Origin: Microbulbifer sp. YPW1
GTDB taxonomy: Bacteria > Pseudomonadota > Gammaproteobacteria > Pseudomonadales > Cellvibrionaceae
Assembly: GCF_013367775.1 (NCBI RefSeq)
Contig: NZ_CP055157.1
Span: 3,298,001 to 3,362,000, forward strand
Direction: 5' to 3'
Length of the DNA stretch: 64,000 bases
Positions 1 through 11,196 of this stretch are shown here, in pieces. The notes below the pieces were generated by a model. The model was not told where the DNA came from, searched no databases, and saw only the letters and a list, made by a program, of their open reading frames with translations. Within the stretch, counting starts at the first letter, position 1; each line of letters opens with the position of its first letter. The position numbers and the translations under genes were made by a program.

Positions 1-3000
1 CGAGTTCAATGATTGCCTTGATGGGATCCGCTACCTGCAACACCGGTAACCCTTCCGGTAATCCCGCAACCGGTCGCTGTACGATCACTCCGGAGAGGTT
101 GTGGCCGGCACGCAAGGCGATTTCCGCTAGCTTTTCGTGCAGGTCCCAGGATGTATATTTTTCCGGGGAGCTGCGTTCATGGTAGGCGCGGTCGCTACTT
201 TTATGAGCCACGAACATGGCGGGTGTGAGAGATTGTTCGATAAAGCTCTGCCCGGAAACCACACTTCGGGTAAACCAGCCCTGGGGCGGAGGCACCAGCC
301 AGTCTCCCCCGGTCACATCAGCGATCTGTTGCGCGTTCCAGGTTTGTCCCGGAACCTGGCGAAAGATGCTCAGAGGAAACTCGTTGCGATAGGTTGGCGG
401 CTCGCGTCCGTCGATGGTGTTGAACGCTTTTTGGTTCCTGCCAGCGACGCCGGGGCTTTTCGATGCTTTTTCCGGCGTCACGATTCTCAGAGTAATAAGC
501 TCATCGTTGATGGGCACCGGATCGATAACCGTTTCCGAACCTTTTATGCCGATCTGGATCTGCAGTTCGCCGTTGCGTAATTGCCGGGAGGCCGGTGGCC
601 GCAGCCCGTAGTAGTCTCGATAGATGACCCCGGTTTGCCAGCTGCCGGTGGGCATTTGCCAGTCACAGGGGTCGTGATCCATCGATTTGCCCCAGTAGGG
701 CATGGAAGTTGGGGCAACCGGAACTGCGCGGATATCCAGGCGAAGGTTTTCTGTGGTTGTCTCTATGAGGGTCCAGAAGGTTTCCACAAAGATTAATTGC
801 CGCCTGTCGATGATTTGCGGGCGGCTGCGCATCCCTATCAGACGCAAGGGACCAAATTCGCGCGCGGTAATCGCTGCATCCGAAGGCACCTCCCCAACAG
901 TCCAGTTCTTGTTGGGGGGGCGCCTGACCTGGTCCAGTAACGCGAGGTTATAGCGGGTTTTCTGGGCGGGTGGCGAATCTGTCGATACCCGGTTCGGTGG
1001 GGTCAGTGGGCACTGCGCACTGCCATCCTGTAATAGGGACAACTCTGTCCCCAGCGCGCTGCACTTTTCCGCGTAACGCTGGCTTACCGCCAGTCCTTGG
1101 CGTCCGCCCAGCTGCTGGCTGAAACCGAAGCCGCAGCCAACCGGGAAGAACCTTATGTTTTCCACACCCCGTTGACTGAGTGCGAGTTGGAATATCCCGC
1201 TGTCCTTCAGCTTGCGATGCACGGAATCAAACAGCAGATCGCCGGCATCGTGAATAATCGGCCGGTTGTGGTAGATTTCTATTCCTTGCAGTACATGTGC
1301 GCTGGTGCCCAGTACCCCATCTGCCCCTGCATCAATGATGCTGTGACCAATTGAGATTTCGATCGCGGTAGGAGACTCTTCGAGGTTTGCACCCCAGTGC
1401 ACTGCCACCAGCACTACTTGTGCCCGGGCGCGCACGGCAGCGATACGGGGTCTAAGCATGGCTGTCCAGGCTTCTGGGTCACGCAGGGGCAGGTAGGCAC
1501 ATCCCGGACTCCGGGTATTTGCGGCAAAGTGTTTCTGGGTGGCATCGATGGAAAAAATTGCCACATTCAGGTCGCCGGCTGGACGAATGGCGGGCGTCAG
1601 CGCGGCTTCCAGATTACTGCCGGATCCGGTGTGTGCGATCCCCAACTCATCCAGCCAAAAACCCTGTTCGAGTAACGCCTGGGTTCCGTAATCGCCGCTG
1701 TGGTTATTTGCGGTGGTCACCATGTCGATGCCGGCGTGGCAAAGAAGCCGCAACATTTCCGGGCGCGCGCGATAGTAGTAAGGTGATCCTTCTCCCTTAT
1801 CCACACCTTGCTCACCGCTGGTAGCTACCACGCACTCCAGGTTGATTACACTCAGCTCTGCTTCACTCAGTGCCGGAATTTTTCCCAGGACGGTTTCCTC
1901 TCCCAGCTCCTCCAGTCGGTAGTGCTGGCGGCGGGCGAGATTGACGTCGCCGCCCCAGGCAAGTATGGGGTGTTCGCTTTTTACCGGTGCCGGCAGCGGG
2001 TTGCCTGTAGTCGCCGGGGAGAACTCCGGCGGGCAGCCGCCCTGCAGTAGATACTTCCTGAAGGCTACAAATCCGGAGAGGTAGTGTTCTACATCGTCGA
2101 TCCGCACTCGGAAAGCGTGGTGGCGGATATAAAAGCTGCCGGTAATCTTGCCGGGGTTTTTGAAATACATGGCGTATTCCGGCCAGAAATACCCGTTCAA
2201 CAAGTACATGGCGCGGGTGTGCAGGGCGCGGTAGAACTTTCGTAAATCCAGCTGTTTTAGCAGATGGGAAAATTCCTTCTCACTGCGCAAGCGCGTGACC
2301 ATGCGCTCCGCGGCCATCATCAGTTCCAGCAGGGTAGGGAAGGTGGTGATACGCTCCAGCACAAAGTCCAGATACCCTGAGACGTTCTGTATGCCGAACT
2401 GATAATAGCGGGCTTCCGGGCGGTACAGCGTCAGTTCGTTGACACAGTAACTGAGCCAGTGATCGTGGGCTTCCCAGTGGTTGTTGGCAATGAAATATTC
2501 AAACGCTTTTTCAACGATGCCCAACCAACGGGAATCCTTGGTGAGACCGTACAAGCGCATCAGGCCGAAGGCCGCTTCGCCGTCGTAGTAGATGATCCGA
2601 AACGCATCCTTCACGGAGAGCTCCGGATATTTCAGTACATGGACAAACTTCCCGCTCGTATCATCCTGCATGAACTGTATGCCGAGGGCGAGCTGTTCCA
2701 TTAGCTCACGATACTGCTGGCTGCCGGTCAGTTCGGTGTACTTCACCATTGCCAGCAGGCATACCGCATTGCCCCCCAGTTTGATTTCCCCGTTTGCCTC
2801 TACCAGAAATGCCGCTTCGTCACCGCCGGGCAAGCTGGTCTTTTTGATCAATTTGGTAGTGAGATGGTGCAGAGCCCGGTCGATGGACTTTTTAGCACGG
2901 TCCCCACCGGTGACTTCCCACCCTTCAATCATGGCGTAGGTAGAGCTGGCGTGGCGCAGGGTGTTGTAGGTACCGATGGCGCGATCAAAACAGCAGTGCC

Positions 3001-3823
3001 ATCCGTATTCAAAGCGTCCGTTGGATAACACCTGGCTGGCGAGATAATGGGTGCTGGTGTCAATTAGCCGATGGCTGATGGCCTCATCCAGCTCCTCAAT
3101 AATGCGGCGGCCAGCATTGCGGCCTGGCCCGTACAGGAGCTGGGGCGCGGTTTTGCTGTCGAGAAAAATACCCGCCGTGCTGAGCAGGGTGACCGGTGCC
3201 TGCTCTTCAAAGTTAAGCGGCGTGTTTTTTCCAAAACGCTGATCGGTATAAGCGCGAAACCGTTCTCGGTTAATCACCACGTGGGCAATCTTGTTGCCAC
3301 CGTAGAGCATGGCGTTGCCGTTCAGCTCCTGCTCCAGGAAGGCCGTTTTCCAGTCCGGGTCCAATGCAAGGCCGTAGCGAAAGTAGCCCCGCTTGGTTAT
3401 ACGGAAACGTTTCTGCATGGCTTGCCAGTCCATGGCTTCACTGTCGGTCACCCAATCGATGCGCAGCCAGCGACCTTCCATCTTTGCACTTTTAAGCAGC
3501 TTGCGGGCCTGTGATGCCAGCTTCAGCCACAGTGCGTCCAGATTGTCTGAGCGTCCATGGCATACCCTGGCGCGTTGCTTGCCATCACTGACAGAAAAGA
3601 ACAGGGTGTAGGGGGGCGGCAGTTCGGCGAGTTGCTGCTCGACAGCGGGGCGGGCGCGTAGCAGCAGATCGGACAGAGTGTTGGACTTGGCCATGGCGCA
3701 GAATCTTTCCTGTAACTCTTTATTGTTCGAGGCAGGGAAGAGAGCCGTCTTGTCGCCGTGCCAGATTTTGCTGGCACCGGGTAGCAGCAGGACTGGGAGC
3801 GCTTCCCTGGCAACGCAATCCAT
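1..3823 (-). CDS. CapA-domain / MurF-like Mur ligase fusion protein (partial, C-terminus beyond window)
   Basis: At least 1274 residues lie in the window and the frame stays open through position 1. Residues 1-600 form a large region with alpha/alpha-toroid-like helical repeats that I cannot assign. Residues about 620-870 are a CapA/PgsA-type metallophosphatase-like domain, with GGDVNLAR near 623, ANNHSGDYG near 703, VHWGAN near 808 and a closing GADGVLGTSAHVLQG / HDAGDLLFD block near 866. From about 1155 the sequence matches the N-terminal substrate domain of MurF (WNAQQIADVTGG, then a GHNLSGVIVQRP...VLQVADP block); its ATP-binding part would lie off the edge. CapA and Mur ligases of the CapB type make poly-gamma-glutamate, so amide-ligase work on an envelope polymer is inferred. 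The start at 3823 has a weak ribosome site but coding-like codons follow it; ATG at 3694 with AGGAAAG upstream is the alternative. Confidence 0.75.
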   Translation of the reverse strand, partial: MDCVAREALPVLLLPGASKIWHGDKTALFPASNNKELQERFCAMAKSNTLSDLLLRARPAVEQQLAELPPPYTLFFSVSDGKQRARVCHGRSDNLDALWLKLASQARKLLKSAKMEGRWLRIDWVTDSEAMDWQAMQKRFRITKRGYFRYGLALDPDWKTAFLEQELNGNAMLYGGNKIAHVVINRERFRAYTDQRFGKNTPLNFEEQAPVTLLSTAGIFLDSKTAPQLLYGPGRNAGRRIIEELDEAISHRLIDTSTHYLASQVLSNGRFEYGWHCCFDRAIGTYNTLRHASSTYAMIEGWEVTGGDRAKKSIDRALHHLTTKLIKKTSLPGGDEAAFLVEANGEIKLGGNAVCLLAMVKYTELTGSQQYRELMEQLALGIQFMQDDTSGKFVHVLKYPELSVKDAFRIIYYDGEAAFGLMRLYGLTKDSRWLGIVEKAFEYFIANNHWEAHDHWLSYCVNELTLYRPEARYYQFGIQNVSGYLDFVLERITTFPTLLELMMAAERMVTRLRSEKEFSHLLKQLDLRKFYRALHTRAMYLLNGYFWPEYAMYFKNPGKITGSFYIRHHAFRVRIDDVEHYLSGFVAFRKYLLQGGCPPEFSPATTGNPLPAPVKSEHPILAWGGDVNLARRQHYRLEELGEETVLGKIPALSEAELSVINLECVVATSGEQGVDKGEGSPYYYRARPEMLRLLCHAGIDMVTTANNHSGDYGTQALLEQGFWLDELGIAHTGSGSNLEAALTPAIRPAGDLNVAIFSIDATQKHFAANTRSPGCAYLPLRDPEAWTAMLRPRIAAVRARAQVVLVAVHWGANLEESPTAIEISIGHSIIDAGADGVLGTSAHVLQGIEIYHNRPIIHDAGDLLFDSVHRKLKDSGIFQLALSQRGVENIRFFPVGCGFGFSQQLGGRQGLAVSQRYAEKCSALGTELSLLQDGSAQCPLTPPNRVSTDSPPAQKTRYNLALLDQVRRPPNKNWTVGEVPSDAAITAREFGPLRLIGMRSRPQIIDRRQLIFVETFWTLIETTTENLRLDIRAVPVAPTSMPYWGKSMDHDPCDWQMPTGSWQTGVIYRDYYGLRPPASRQLRNGELQIQIGIKGSETVIDPVPINDELITLRIVTPEKASKSPGVAGRNQKAFNTIDGREPPTYRNEFPLSIFRQVPGQTWNAQQIADVTGGDWLVPPPQGWFTRSVVSGQSFIEQSLTPAMFVAHKSSDRAYHERSSPEKYTSWDLHEKLAEIALRAGHNLSGVIVQRPVAGLPEGLPVLQVADPIKAIIEL

Positions 3824-3982
3824 ATCCCAGAGTATAGTTCTGCGACTCGCTTACGCCGGGAAAGCGACGACAGAAACGGCGGCAATTCGGCGCGGTGAGA
3901 ACGCTGCTACAGATGAAGAGGACGCTAGGGGAGGGGGGGCGATAGTTGACGGGAGCGACGGGGAACGGCGAACCAGCGGTGC

Positions 3983-4007
3983 GCGGGTGGTCACTGGGAC
4001 CACCCGC
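3983..4007 (-). terminator. Stem-loop downstream of fadH
   Basis: A perfect 10-bp stem (GCGGGTGGTC / GACCACCCGC) with a 5-nt loop lies 15 bases past the fadH stop codon. No T-run follows on either strand, so it may stabilise the 3' end or act with Rho rather than be a classical intrinsic terminator. Confidence 0.45.
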
Positions 4008-4022
4008 ACTGGCGCGTGAGGA

Positions 4023-6125
<2,103 letters not shown>

Positions 6126-6233
6126 TCAAGGATAGCAAGCCCGGTAATTTGTTGACAGTGACCAATCCGACCGAATCCTCTGGCCTCGCCGCATCCCCTT
6201 ACACCTCCAGGGAGGCGACGCCCGGTGCGACGT

Positions 6234-7130
6234 CTAGCCAAACAGAGAAATGATCTGCTCACGCAGCCACTTGTTCGCCCCATCTTCGCCCTGGCTGCGG
6301 TGCCACAGCAGGTGCCAGTCCATTTGCGGAATCTGAAAGGGAAGTTCGAAACAGCTGGCAGGGTACTGCCGGACGAGGCTGGCCGGCACGGTGAGTGCCA
6401 GATCGGTCTTGAGAACAATCAATGGCGCCACCCGGTAGTGCTGCACCCGCAGGCGGATCTTGCGCCGGCGGCCGAGCTTGTTGAGTGCGATATCCGCCAA
6501 CCCGGGGCCGCTGCGGCGACTGGAGACGTGGATGTGCTCGAGGGAAAGATACTGCTCCAGGGTCAGGCTGGACTCGCTGGCCAGAGGATGATCCGGGCGG
6601 AGCATGCACTGGTAGCGATCCGCCACCAGTCGCTGCTGGTTCAACTGTGTAGCGGAGACCAAGGGTATATCCAGGGCAAAGTCCAGGCTGTTGGCTGCGA
6701 GCTCCTTGACCAGCTGGTCTCGGGGTACGTAGAAGGATTCGACGGTGATCCCGGGTGCCACCTGCTGCAGGTGTTCGAGCAATTGCGGCAGTACCAGGGT
6801 TTCCGCCATATCGTTCATCGACAGGCGCAGGGTTTTCTGCGCTGTGGATGGCTCGAACTGATGGTGCTCCGTCACGCTACTGCTCAGCAGTGCCAGGGCC
6901 TGCTGAACCCGGGGCATGATGTTCTCCGTCAGCGGCGTGGGGCTCATGCCACTGGGGGTGCGAATGAACAGCTGGTCATCCAGCGCCCGGCGCAGCCGCG
7001 CCAGTGCATTGCTGACTGCCGGCTGGGTGATATGCAGACGCTCCGCCGCGCGGGTGAGGTTGCGCGTGGCATAGATCGCATCCAGCACCGGGAACAGGTT
7101 CATATCGATTTGCTGCAGTTGTACGGCCAT
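6234..7130 (-). CDS. LysR-family transcriptional regulator
   Basis: A 298-residue protein with a typical N-terminal winged helix-turn-helix (NLTRAAERLHITQPAVSNAL, residues about 22-41) and a C-terminal substrate-binding domain. The start ATG at 7130 follows AGGCGGG; the frame continues upstream without family resemblance. It is divergent from the acyl-CoA catabolic operon starting at 7354, and a palindrome with LysR-box form lies between them, so control of that operon, and possibly of fadH behind it, is inferred. The domain order resembles the NodD/NahR-like LysR branch; the inducer is unknown. Confidence 0.88.
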   Translation of the reverse strand: MAVQLQQIDMNLFPVLDAIYATRNLTRAAERLHITQPAVSNALARLRRALDDQLFIRTPSGMSPTPLTENIMPRVQQALALLSSSVTEHHQFEPSTAQKTLRLSMNDMAETLVLPQLLEHLQQVAPGITVESFYVPRDQLVKELAANSLDFALDIPLVSATQLNQQRLVADRYQCMLRPDHPLASESSLTLEQYLSLEHIHVSSRRSGPGLADIALNKLGRRRKIRLRVQHYRVAPLIVLKTDLALTVPASLVRQYPASCFELPFQIPQMDWHLLWHRSQGEDGANKWLREQIISLFG

Positions 7131-7232
7131 TTTCCCGCCTTTCTCCCGCCAATGTGTGTCCCGTGCGTAAGCAACCGGCCCGCGCCATACAGTCATCACC
7201 ACGGTGAATGATTGAATATTTACATAATAAAC

Positions 7233-7245
7233 TTGGATGATCCAA
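7233..7245 (+). promoter_or_regulatory. Candidate LysR box (T-N11-A palindrome)
   Basis: TTGGA-TGA-TCCAA is a perfect dyad with the T-N11-A form typical of LysR-type binding sites. It lies in the 223-bp gap between the divergent LysR gene and the catabolic operon, about 110 bases upstream of the operon's first start codon. Assignment to the neighbouring LysR protein is inference. Confidence 0.5.
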
Positions 7246-7353
7246 AAGGAATCGCTAGCTTTATCTCCCAGTCGTCCCGTGGAGTGAATAACCCGGGACG
7301 TAATTCGAAACACCGTTTCCATCGTTTACTGTGCCAACCACGGGAGAGAGGCA

Positions 7354-8025
7354 GTGCCAGAAATCTTCGTTGTACGCCACGGCCAGGCGTCATTTGGTAG
7401 TGACAACTACGACCAGCTTTCCGAGCTCGGCTGGCAGCAGGCGCGCTGGCTCGGCGAACACTGGGGGCAGGACGGACAGCAGTTCGATCACATTGTCAGC
7501 GGCGATCTGCAACGGCATCGTGAAACCGCGCAGGGAATCTGTGAGGGGCTCGGCCTGGACAAGCACCGCGTCGAGGAGCTGCCGCAACTCAACGAGTTCG
7601 ACTTCAAGAAAGTTATGCACGCGTACGGAGAAAAAGATCCCGCATCGGCACCTGGCGCAAATGCAGAGCGCGCAGACTATTACCGGTTTTTGAAGCAGGC
7701 CATGCACGCCTGGTCCTCAGGGGAGATTGACGGTGCGGAGAGCTGGCAACAGTTCGAGCAGCGTATTGAAGAGGTGCTCGGTGTTCTCGCCGCCGGTGCC
7801 CGCGGTGGCAGGACACTGGTGGTCAGCTCCGGCGGTGCCATTGCGATGATGGTTCGGCAGGTATTGGGCGCGCCGTCGCACAGTGTGACACAGCTCAATA
7901 TGCAGATAAAAAATACGGCGATCAGTCACTTTTTTGCCGGTCGCAGCGGCTTGAACCTGCATAGCTTCAACCATGTGCCGCACCTGGATAACCGTGAGCG
8001 TCGTCAGTTTATTACTTATAGCTGA
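7354..8025 (+). CDS. Histidine phosphatase (phosphoglycerate mutase-like) family protein
   Basis: A 223-residue protein with the phosphohistidine motif RHGQASFG (His9). GTG start follows GGGAGAGAGG. The family removes or moves phosphate groups on small molecules. The usual second active-site histidine, in a VxHGG motif, is replaced: the sequence reads VVSSGGAIA, with Ser159 at that place. Some family members share this change, so activity may persist with altered chemistry. It is the first gene of an operon with an APH-type kinase, so it might hydrolyse a phosphorylated acyl intermediate made by that kinase; this is inference. Confidence 0.82.
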   Translation: MPEIFVVRHGQASFGSDNYDQLSELGWQQARWLGEHWGQDGQQFDHIVSGDLQRHRETAQGICEGLGLDKHRVEELPQLNEFDFKKVMHAYGEKDPASAPGANAERADYYRFLKQAMHAWSSGEIDGAESWQQFEQRIEEVLGVLAAGARGGRTLVVSSGGAIAMMVRQVLGAPSHSVTQLNMQIKNTAISHFFAGRSGLNLHSFNHVPHLDNRERRQFITYS

Positions 8026-8094
8026 TGAGTGGATCACCAAGCGATCGCGAACGAAAACAGCCTTGATACGAACGCAGAGAGAAAAGAGTTAGCC

Positions 8095-9309
8095 ATGAAC
8101 TTTGAATACTCCGAAAAAGTGCAGGGTCTCCTGCAGCGCCTCAAAACTTTTATCGCGGAAGAAGTTGCTCCCGCAGAACAGACCTATTACGAGCAGCTCG
8201 AACAGGACCGCTGGGGCGAACCCCCGGTGATGGAAACCCTCAAGCGCAAGGCGAAAGATGCCGGATTGTGGAACCTGTTTTTACCTGATGCCAAATTTGG
8301 CGCGGGCCTGACGAATCTTGAGTATGCGCCTCTGGCAGAGGAAATGGGCAAAGTGCTGTTTTCTTCGGAGGTGTTTAACTGCAGCGCGCCGGACACCGGC
8401 AATATGGAAGTGCTCGCCCAATATGCGTCGCCAGAGCAACAGGAGCGCTGGTTGAAGCCGTTGCTCGAAGGGAGTATCCGCTCCGCCTTCGCGATGACGG
8501 AGCCCAAGGTGGCCTCCAGTGACGCGACCAATATCGAGACCGAGATTGTCCGCGATGGTGATGATTACGTTATCAACGGGCGCAAGTTCTATATCAGCGG
8601 GGCGATGAACCACCGCTGTGAAATCATGATTGTAATGGGCAAAACCGCACCGGACAGTGAAGACCGCTATCGTCAGCAGTCACAGATCCTGGTGCCGATG
8701 AATACACCCGGGGTGAAGGTTGTCCGTCCGATGATGGTGTTTGGTTATGACGATGCACCGGAAGGACACGCGGAGATAATTTTCGACAATGTGCGGGTGC
8801 CGAAAGAAAACCTGATCCTCGGCGAGGGGCGCGGTTTTGAAATCGCACAGGGACGTCTCGGCCCGGGCCGTATTCACCACTGCATGCGTCTGATCGGACA
8901 GGCCCAGCGCGCGCTCGAGACCATGTCCAAGCGCGCAGAGGAGCGGGTTGTGTTCGGCCGTCCGATGATCAAGCAGGGCTCAGTACGGGAGGATATCGCC
9001 CGTTCCGCCTGTGAAATCGAACAGGCGCGACTGCTCACCCTGAAAGCTGCGGACCAGATGGATCGCTATGGTAACAAGGCAGCGCGAGACCTGATTGCCA
9101 TGATCAAGATCGTAGCACCGCAGATGGCCTGTAACGTGATCGATCGTGCGATTCAGATTCACGGTGCTGCCGGGGTGGGGCAGGACTTCCATCTGGCGCG
9201 GGCATATGCCTACGCGCGCAGCGTCCGCCTGGCGGATGGCCCCGACCAGGTGCACATGATGCAGCTGGGACGTAACCTTGCCGCAGCCTATGCCGCGCAG
9301 GAGGATTGA
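8095..9309 (+). CDS. Acyl-CoA dehydrogenase, ACAD10/ACAD11-like
   Basis: A 404-residue FAD-dependent acyl-CoA dehydrogenase with the flavin/substrate block [16 protein letters not shown] and the C-terminal helical domain ending in [27 protein letters not shown] at 8095 fits the family start; 22 in-frame codons upstream do not. The next gene, three bases away in reading terms (stop then ATG directly), is an APH-type kinase. The same pair is fused in animal ACAD10/11 and forms LvaC/LvaA in Pseudomonas levulinate breakdown, where 4-hydroxyacyl-CoA is phosphorylated and converted to 3-hydroxyacyl-CoA. A similar role is the best reading here. Confidence 0.88.
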   Translation: MNFEYSEKVQGLLQRLKTFIAEEVAPAEQTYYEQLEQDRWGEPPVMETLKRKAKDAGLWNLFLPDAKFGAGLTNLEYAPLAEEMGKVLFSSEVFNCSAPDTGNMEVLAQYASPEQQERWLKPLLEGSIRSAFAMTEPKVASSDATNIETEIVRDGDDYVINGRKFYISGAMNHRCEIMIVMGKTAPDSEDRYRQQSQILVPMNTPGVKVVRPMMVFGYDDAPEGHAEIIFDNVRVPKENLILGEGRGFEIAQGRLGPGRIHHCMRLIGQAQRALETMSKRAEERVVFGRPMIKQGSVREDIARSACEIEQARLLTLKAADQMDRYGNKAARDLIAMIKIVAPQMACNVIDRAIQIHGAAGVGQDFHLARAYAYARSVRLADGPDQVHMMQLGRNLAAAYAAQED

Positions 9310-10377
9310 ATGTCGGAAGTAGAGCAGAAGTCCACTCCGCAGCAGACCGCGGTAGATCAGTTGGACATCGAACGTTTGCAGGAATATTTGACTCAGCAGG
9401 TGCCGGGGTTCTCCGGTCCGATAAAAAAAGCTGAAAAATTTTCCGGTGGTCAATCCAATCCCACATTCAAGCTGGAGACGGACGCGGGCAGCTATGTGCT
9501 GCGCCGCCAGCCGCCCGGCAAACTGCTCAAATCCGCACATGCGGTGGACCGGGAATTCCGGGTAATGAGAGCACTGGCTGATTCTGATGTGCCAGTTCCC
9601 AAGGTGGTCCACCTGTGCGAAGAGCACGACGTGATCGGCTCCATGTTTTACCTGATGGAGTACTGCGAGGGGCGTATTTTCTGGGATGCCGCTCTGCCGG
9701 AACTGGACAATGCGCAGCGCAGTGCATTTTACGAGGAAATGAACCGGGTGCTGGCAGCGCTGCATTCGGTAGATCTCGAAGCAGCCGGGCTTGCTGATTA
9801 CGGCCGTCCTGGAAACTATTTCGAGCGACAGTTTGGTCGCTGGCAGGGACAGTACCGCGCGTCAGAACTACAGCCGATTCCCGCAATGGATCAGTTGATC
9901 CAATGGCTCGGGGAGCATTTACCGGAAGATGATGGCCGTGTGTCACTGGTACACGGGGATTACCGACTGGACAACATCATGTTCCACCCCACCGAGCCTC
10001 GCGCCATTGCGGTACTTGACTGGGAGCTGTCGACACTCGGCCACCCGTTCGCAGACCTCGCTTACCAGTGTATGCAGCTGCGTATGCCCGCCAACAGCGG
10101 AAATATTTCCGGGCTGATGCATGTGGATCGCAAAAGCCTGGGAATTCCGTCTGAGAAGGAGTATGTCTCGCGCTACTGTGAGCGTATGGGGATCGAGCGG
10201 ATTGATAACTGGGCGTTCCATCTCGCGTTCAGCTTCTTCCGCCTCGCGGCAATTATCCAGGGGGTTGCCAAGCGCGCCCACGACGGTAATGCATCGAGCA
10301 AAAATGCGGCGGGGCTTGGCGCACTGGTTGAGCCGCTGGCAATGATGGCGCTGGATGTCATCAAAAACGAAAGTTAG
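9310..10377 (+). CDS. APH-type phosphotransferase (ACAD10/11 kinase-domain-like)
   Basis: A 355-residue aminoglycoside-phosphotransferase-fold kinase. The Brenner motif HGDYRLDN (residues 215-222) supplies the catalytic Asp217, and DWE (237-239) binds magnesium. The N-lobe glycine-rich stretch FSGGQSNPTF lies near 44-53. Its ATG follows the stop codon of the dehydrogenase with no gap, so the two are translationally coupled. By analogy with LvaA and the ACAD11 kinase domain it should phosphorylate the 4-hydroxyl of an acyl-CoA. No LvaB-like small partner gene is seen nearby. Drug resistance is unlikely given the context. Confidence 0.87.
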   Translation: MSEVEQKSTPQQTAVDQLDIERLQEYLTQQVPGFSGPIKKAEKFSGGQSNPTFKLETDAGSYVLRRQPPGKLLKSAHAVDREFRVMRALADSDVPVPKVVHLCEEHDVIGSMFYLMEYCEGRIFWDAALPELDNAQRSAFYEEMNRVLAALHSVDLEAAGLADYGRPGNYFERQFGRWQGQYRASELQPIPAMDQLIQWLGEHLPEDDGRVSLVHGDYRLDNIMFHPTEPRAIAVLDWELSTLGHPFADLAYQCMQLRMPANSGNISGLMHVDRKSLGIPSEKEYVSRYCERMGIERIDNWAFHLAFSFFRLAAIIQGVAKRAHDGNASSKNAAGLGALVEPLAMMALDVIKNES

Positions 10378-10417
10378 CAATTACTCAAATAATGACACCG
10401 ATTGTTGGGAGAAAATT

Positions 10418-11194
10418 ATGGCGACCAATCTGTTTGACCTGAATGGGAAAATTGCCCTGGTGACCGGCGCCAGCCGCGGTATCGGCGAGGCGATTGCCAA
10501 GCTGCTGGCAGAGCAGGGCGCGCATGTACTGGTTTCCAGTCGCAAGATCGAGGGCTGTCAGGCGGTAGCGGACGCGATTAACCAAGCGGGTGGCAAGGCG
10601 GAAGCGCTGCCGTGTCATATCGGCAATATGGACGATATCGCGCAAGTATTTAGCCACATCCGCGATCAGTACGGAAAACTGGATATTCTGGTGAACAATG
10701 CCGCGACCAATCCGTACTTTGGTCATATCCTCGATACCGATCTTGGTGCCTTTGAGAAAACCGTTGCGGTCAACATCCGCGGCTACTTTTTCATGTCTGT
10801 TGAAGCGGGCAAGCTGATGCGGGAAAACGGCGGCGGCTGCATCGTGAATACCGCTTCCATCAATGCCCTGCAACCGGGTGTCGGACAGGGAATTTACTCC
10901 ATCACCAAGGCAGCCGTGGTCAATATGACCAAGGCGTTTGCCAAGGAGTGTGCGCAGTTCAATATCCGCGTCAACGCCCTGCTACCGGGGCTGACCAAAA
11001 CCAAATTTGCCGGTGCACTGTTCAGCCATGAAGAAATCTACAACACCGCCGTAAGTCATATTCCGATGCACCGACATGCGGAACCGGAAGAGATGGCCGG
11101 AACCGTGTTGTATCTGGTGTCCGATGCGGGCAGTTATACCAATGGCGAGTGCGTGGTCGTGGACGGCGGACTCACCGCTTGCGGGGGGCTCTAA
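10418..11194 (+). CDS. SDR-family oxidoreductase
   Basis: A 258-residue short-chain dehydrogenase. The cofactor motif TGASRGIG lies near 14-21, NNAA near 91-94, and the active site is Ser (TASIN) with YSITK (Tyr-x3-Lys). It ends with the family's DGGLTACGG tail. ATG at 10418 follows TTGGGAG. It probably oxidises a hydroxyacyl-CoA within this operon; which of the three SDRs acts on which chain isomer cannot be told from sequence. Confidence 0.88.
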   Translation: MATNLFDLNGKIALVTGASRGIGEAIAKLLAEQGAHVLVSSRKIEGCQAVADAINQAGGKAEALPCHIGNMDDIAQVFSHIRDQYGKLDILVNNAATNPYFGHILDTDLGAFEKTVAVNIRGYFFMSVEAGKLMRENGGGCIVNTASINALQPGVGQGIYSITKAAVVNMTKAFAKECAQFNIRVNALLPGLTKTKFAGALFSHEEIYNTAVSHIPMHRHAEPEEMAGTVLYLVSDAGSYTNGECVVVDGGLTACGGL

Positions 11195-11196
11195 TC

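Noticed and set aside
6225..7211. Plus-strand open frame opposite the LysR gene
   Set aside because: Antisense shadow of a clear LysR protein; composition is Gln/His/Arg-rich and without motifs.
9310..10377. APH-fold kinase as an antibiotic-resistance gene
   Set aside because: It is coupled to an acyl-CoA dehydrogenase in a beta-oxidation operon and fits the ACAD10/11 kinase group better.
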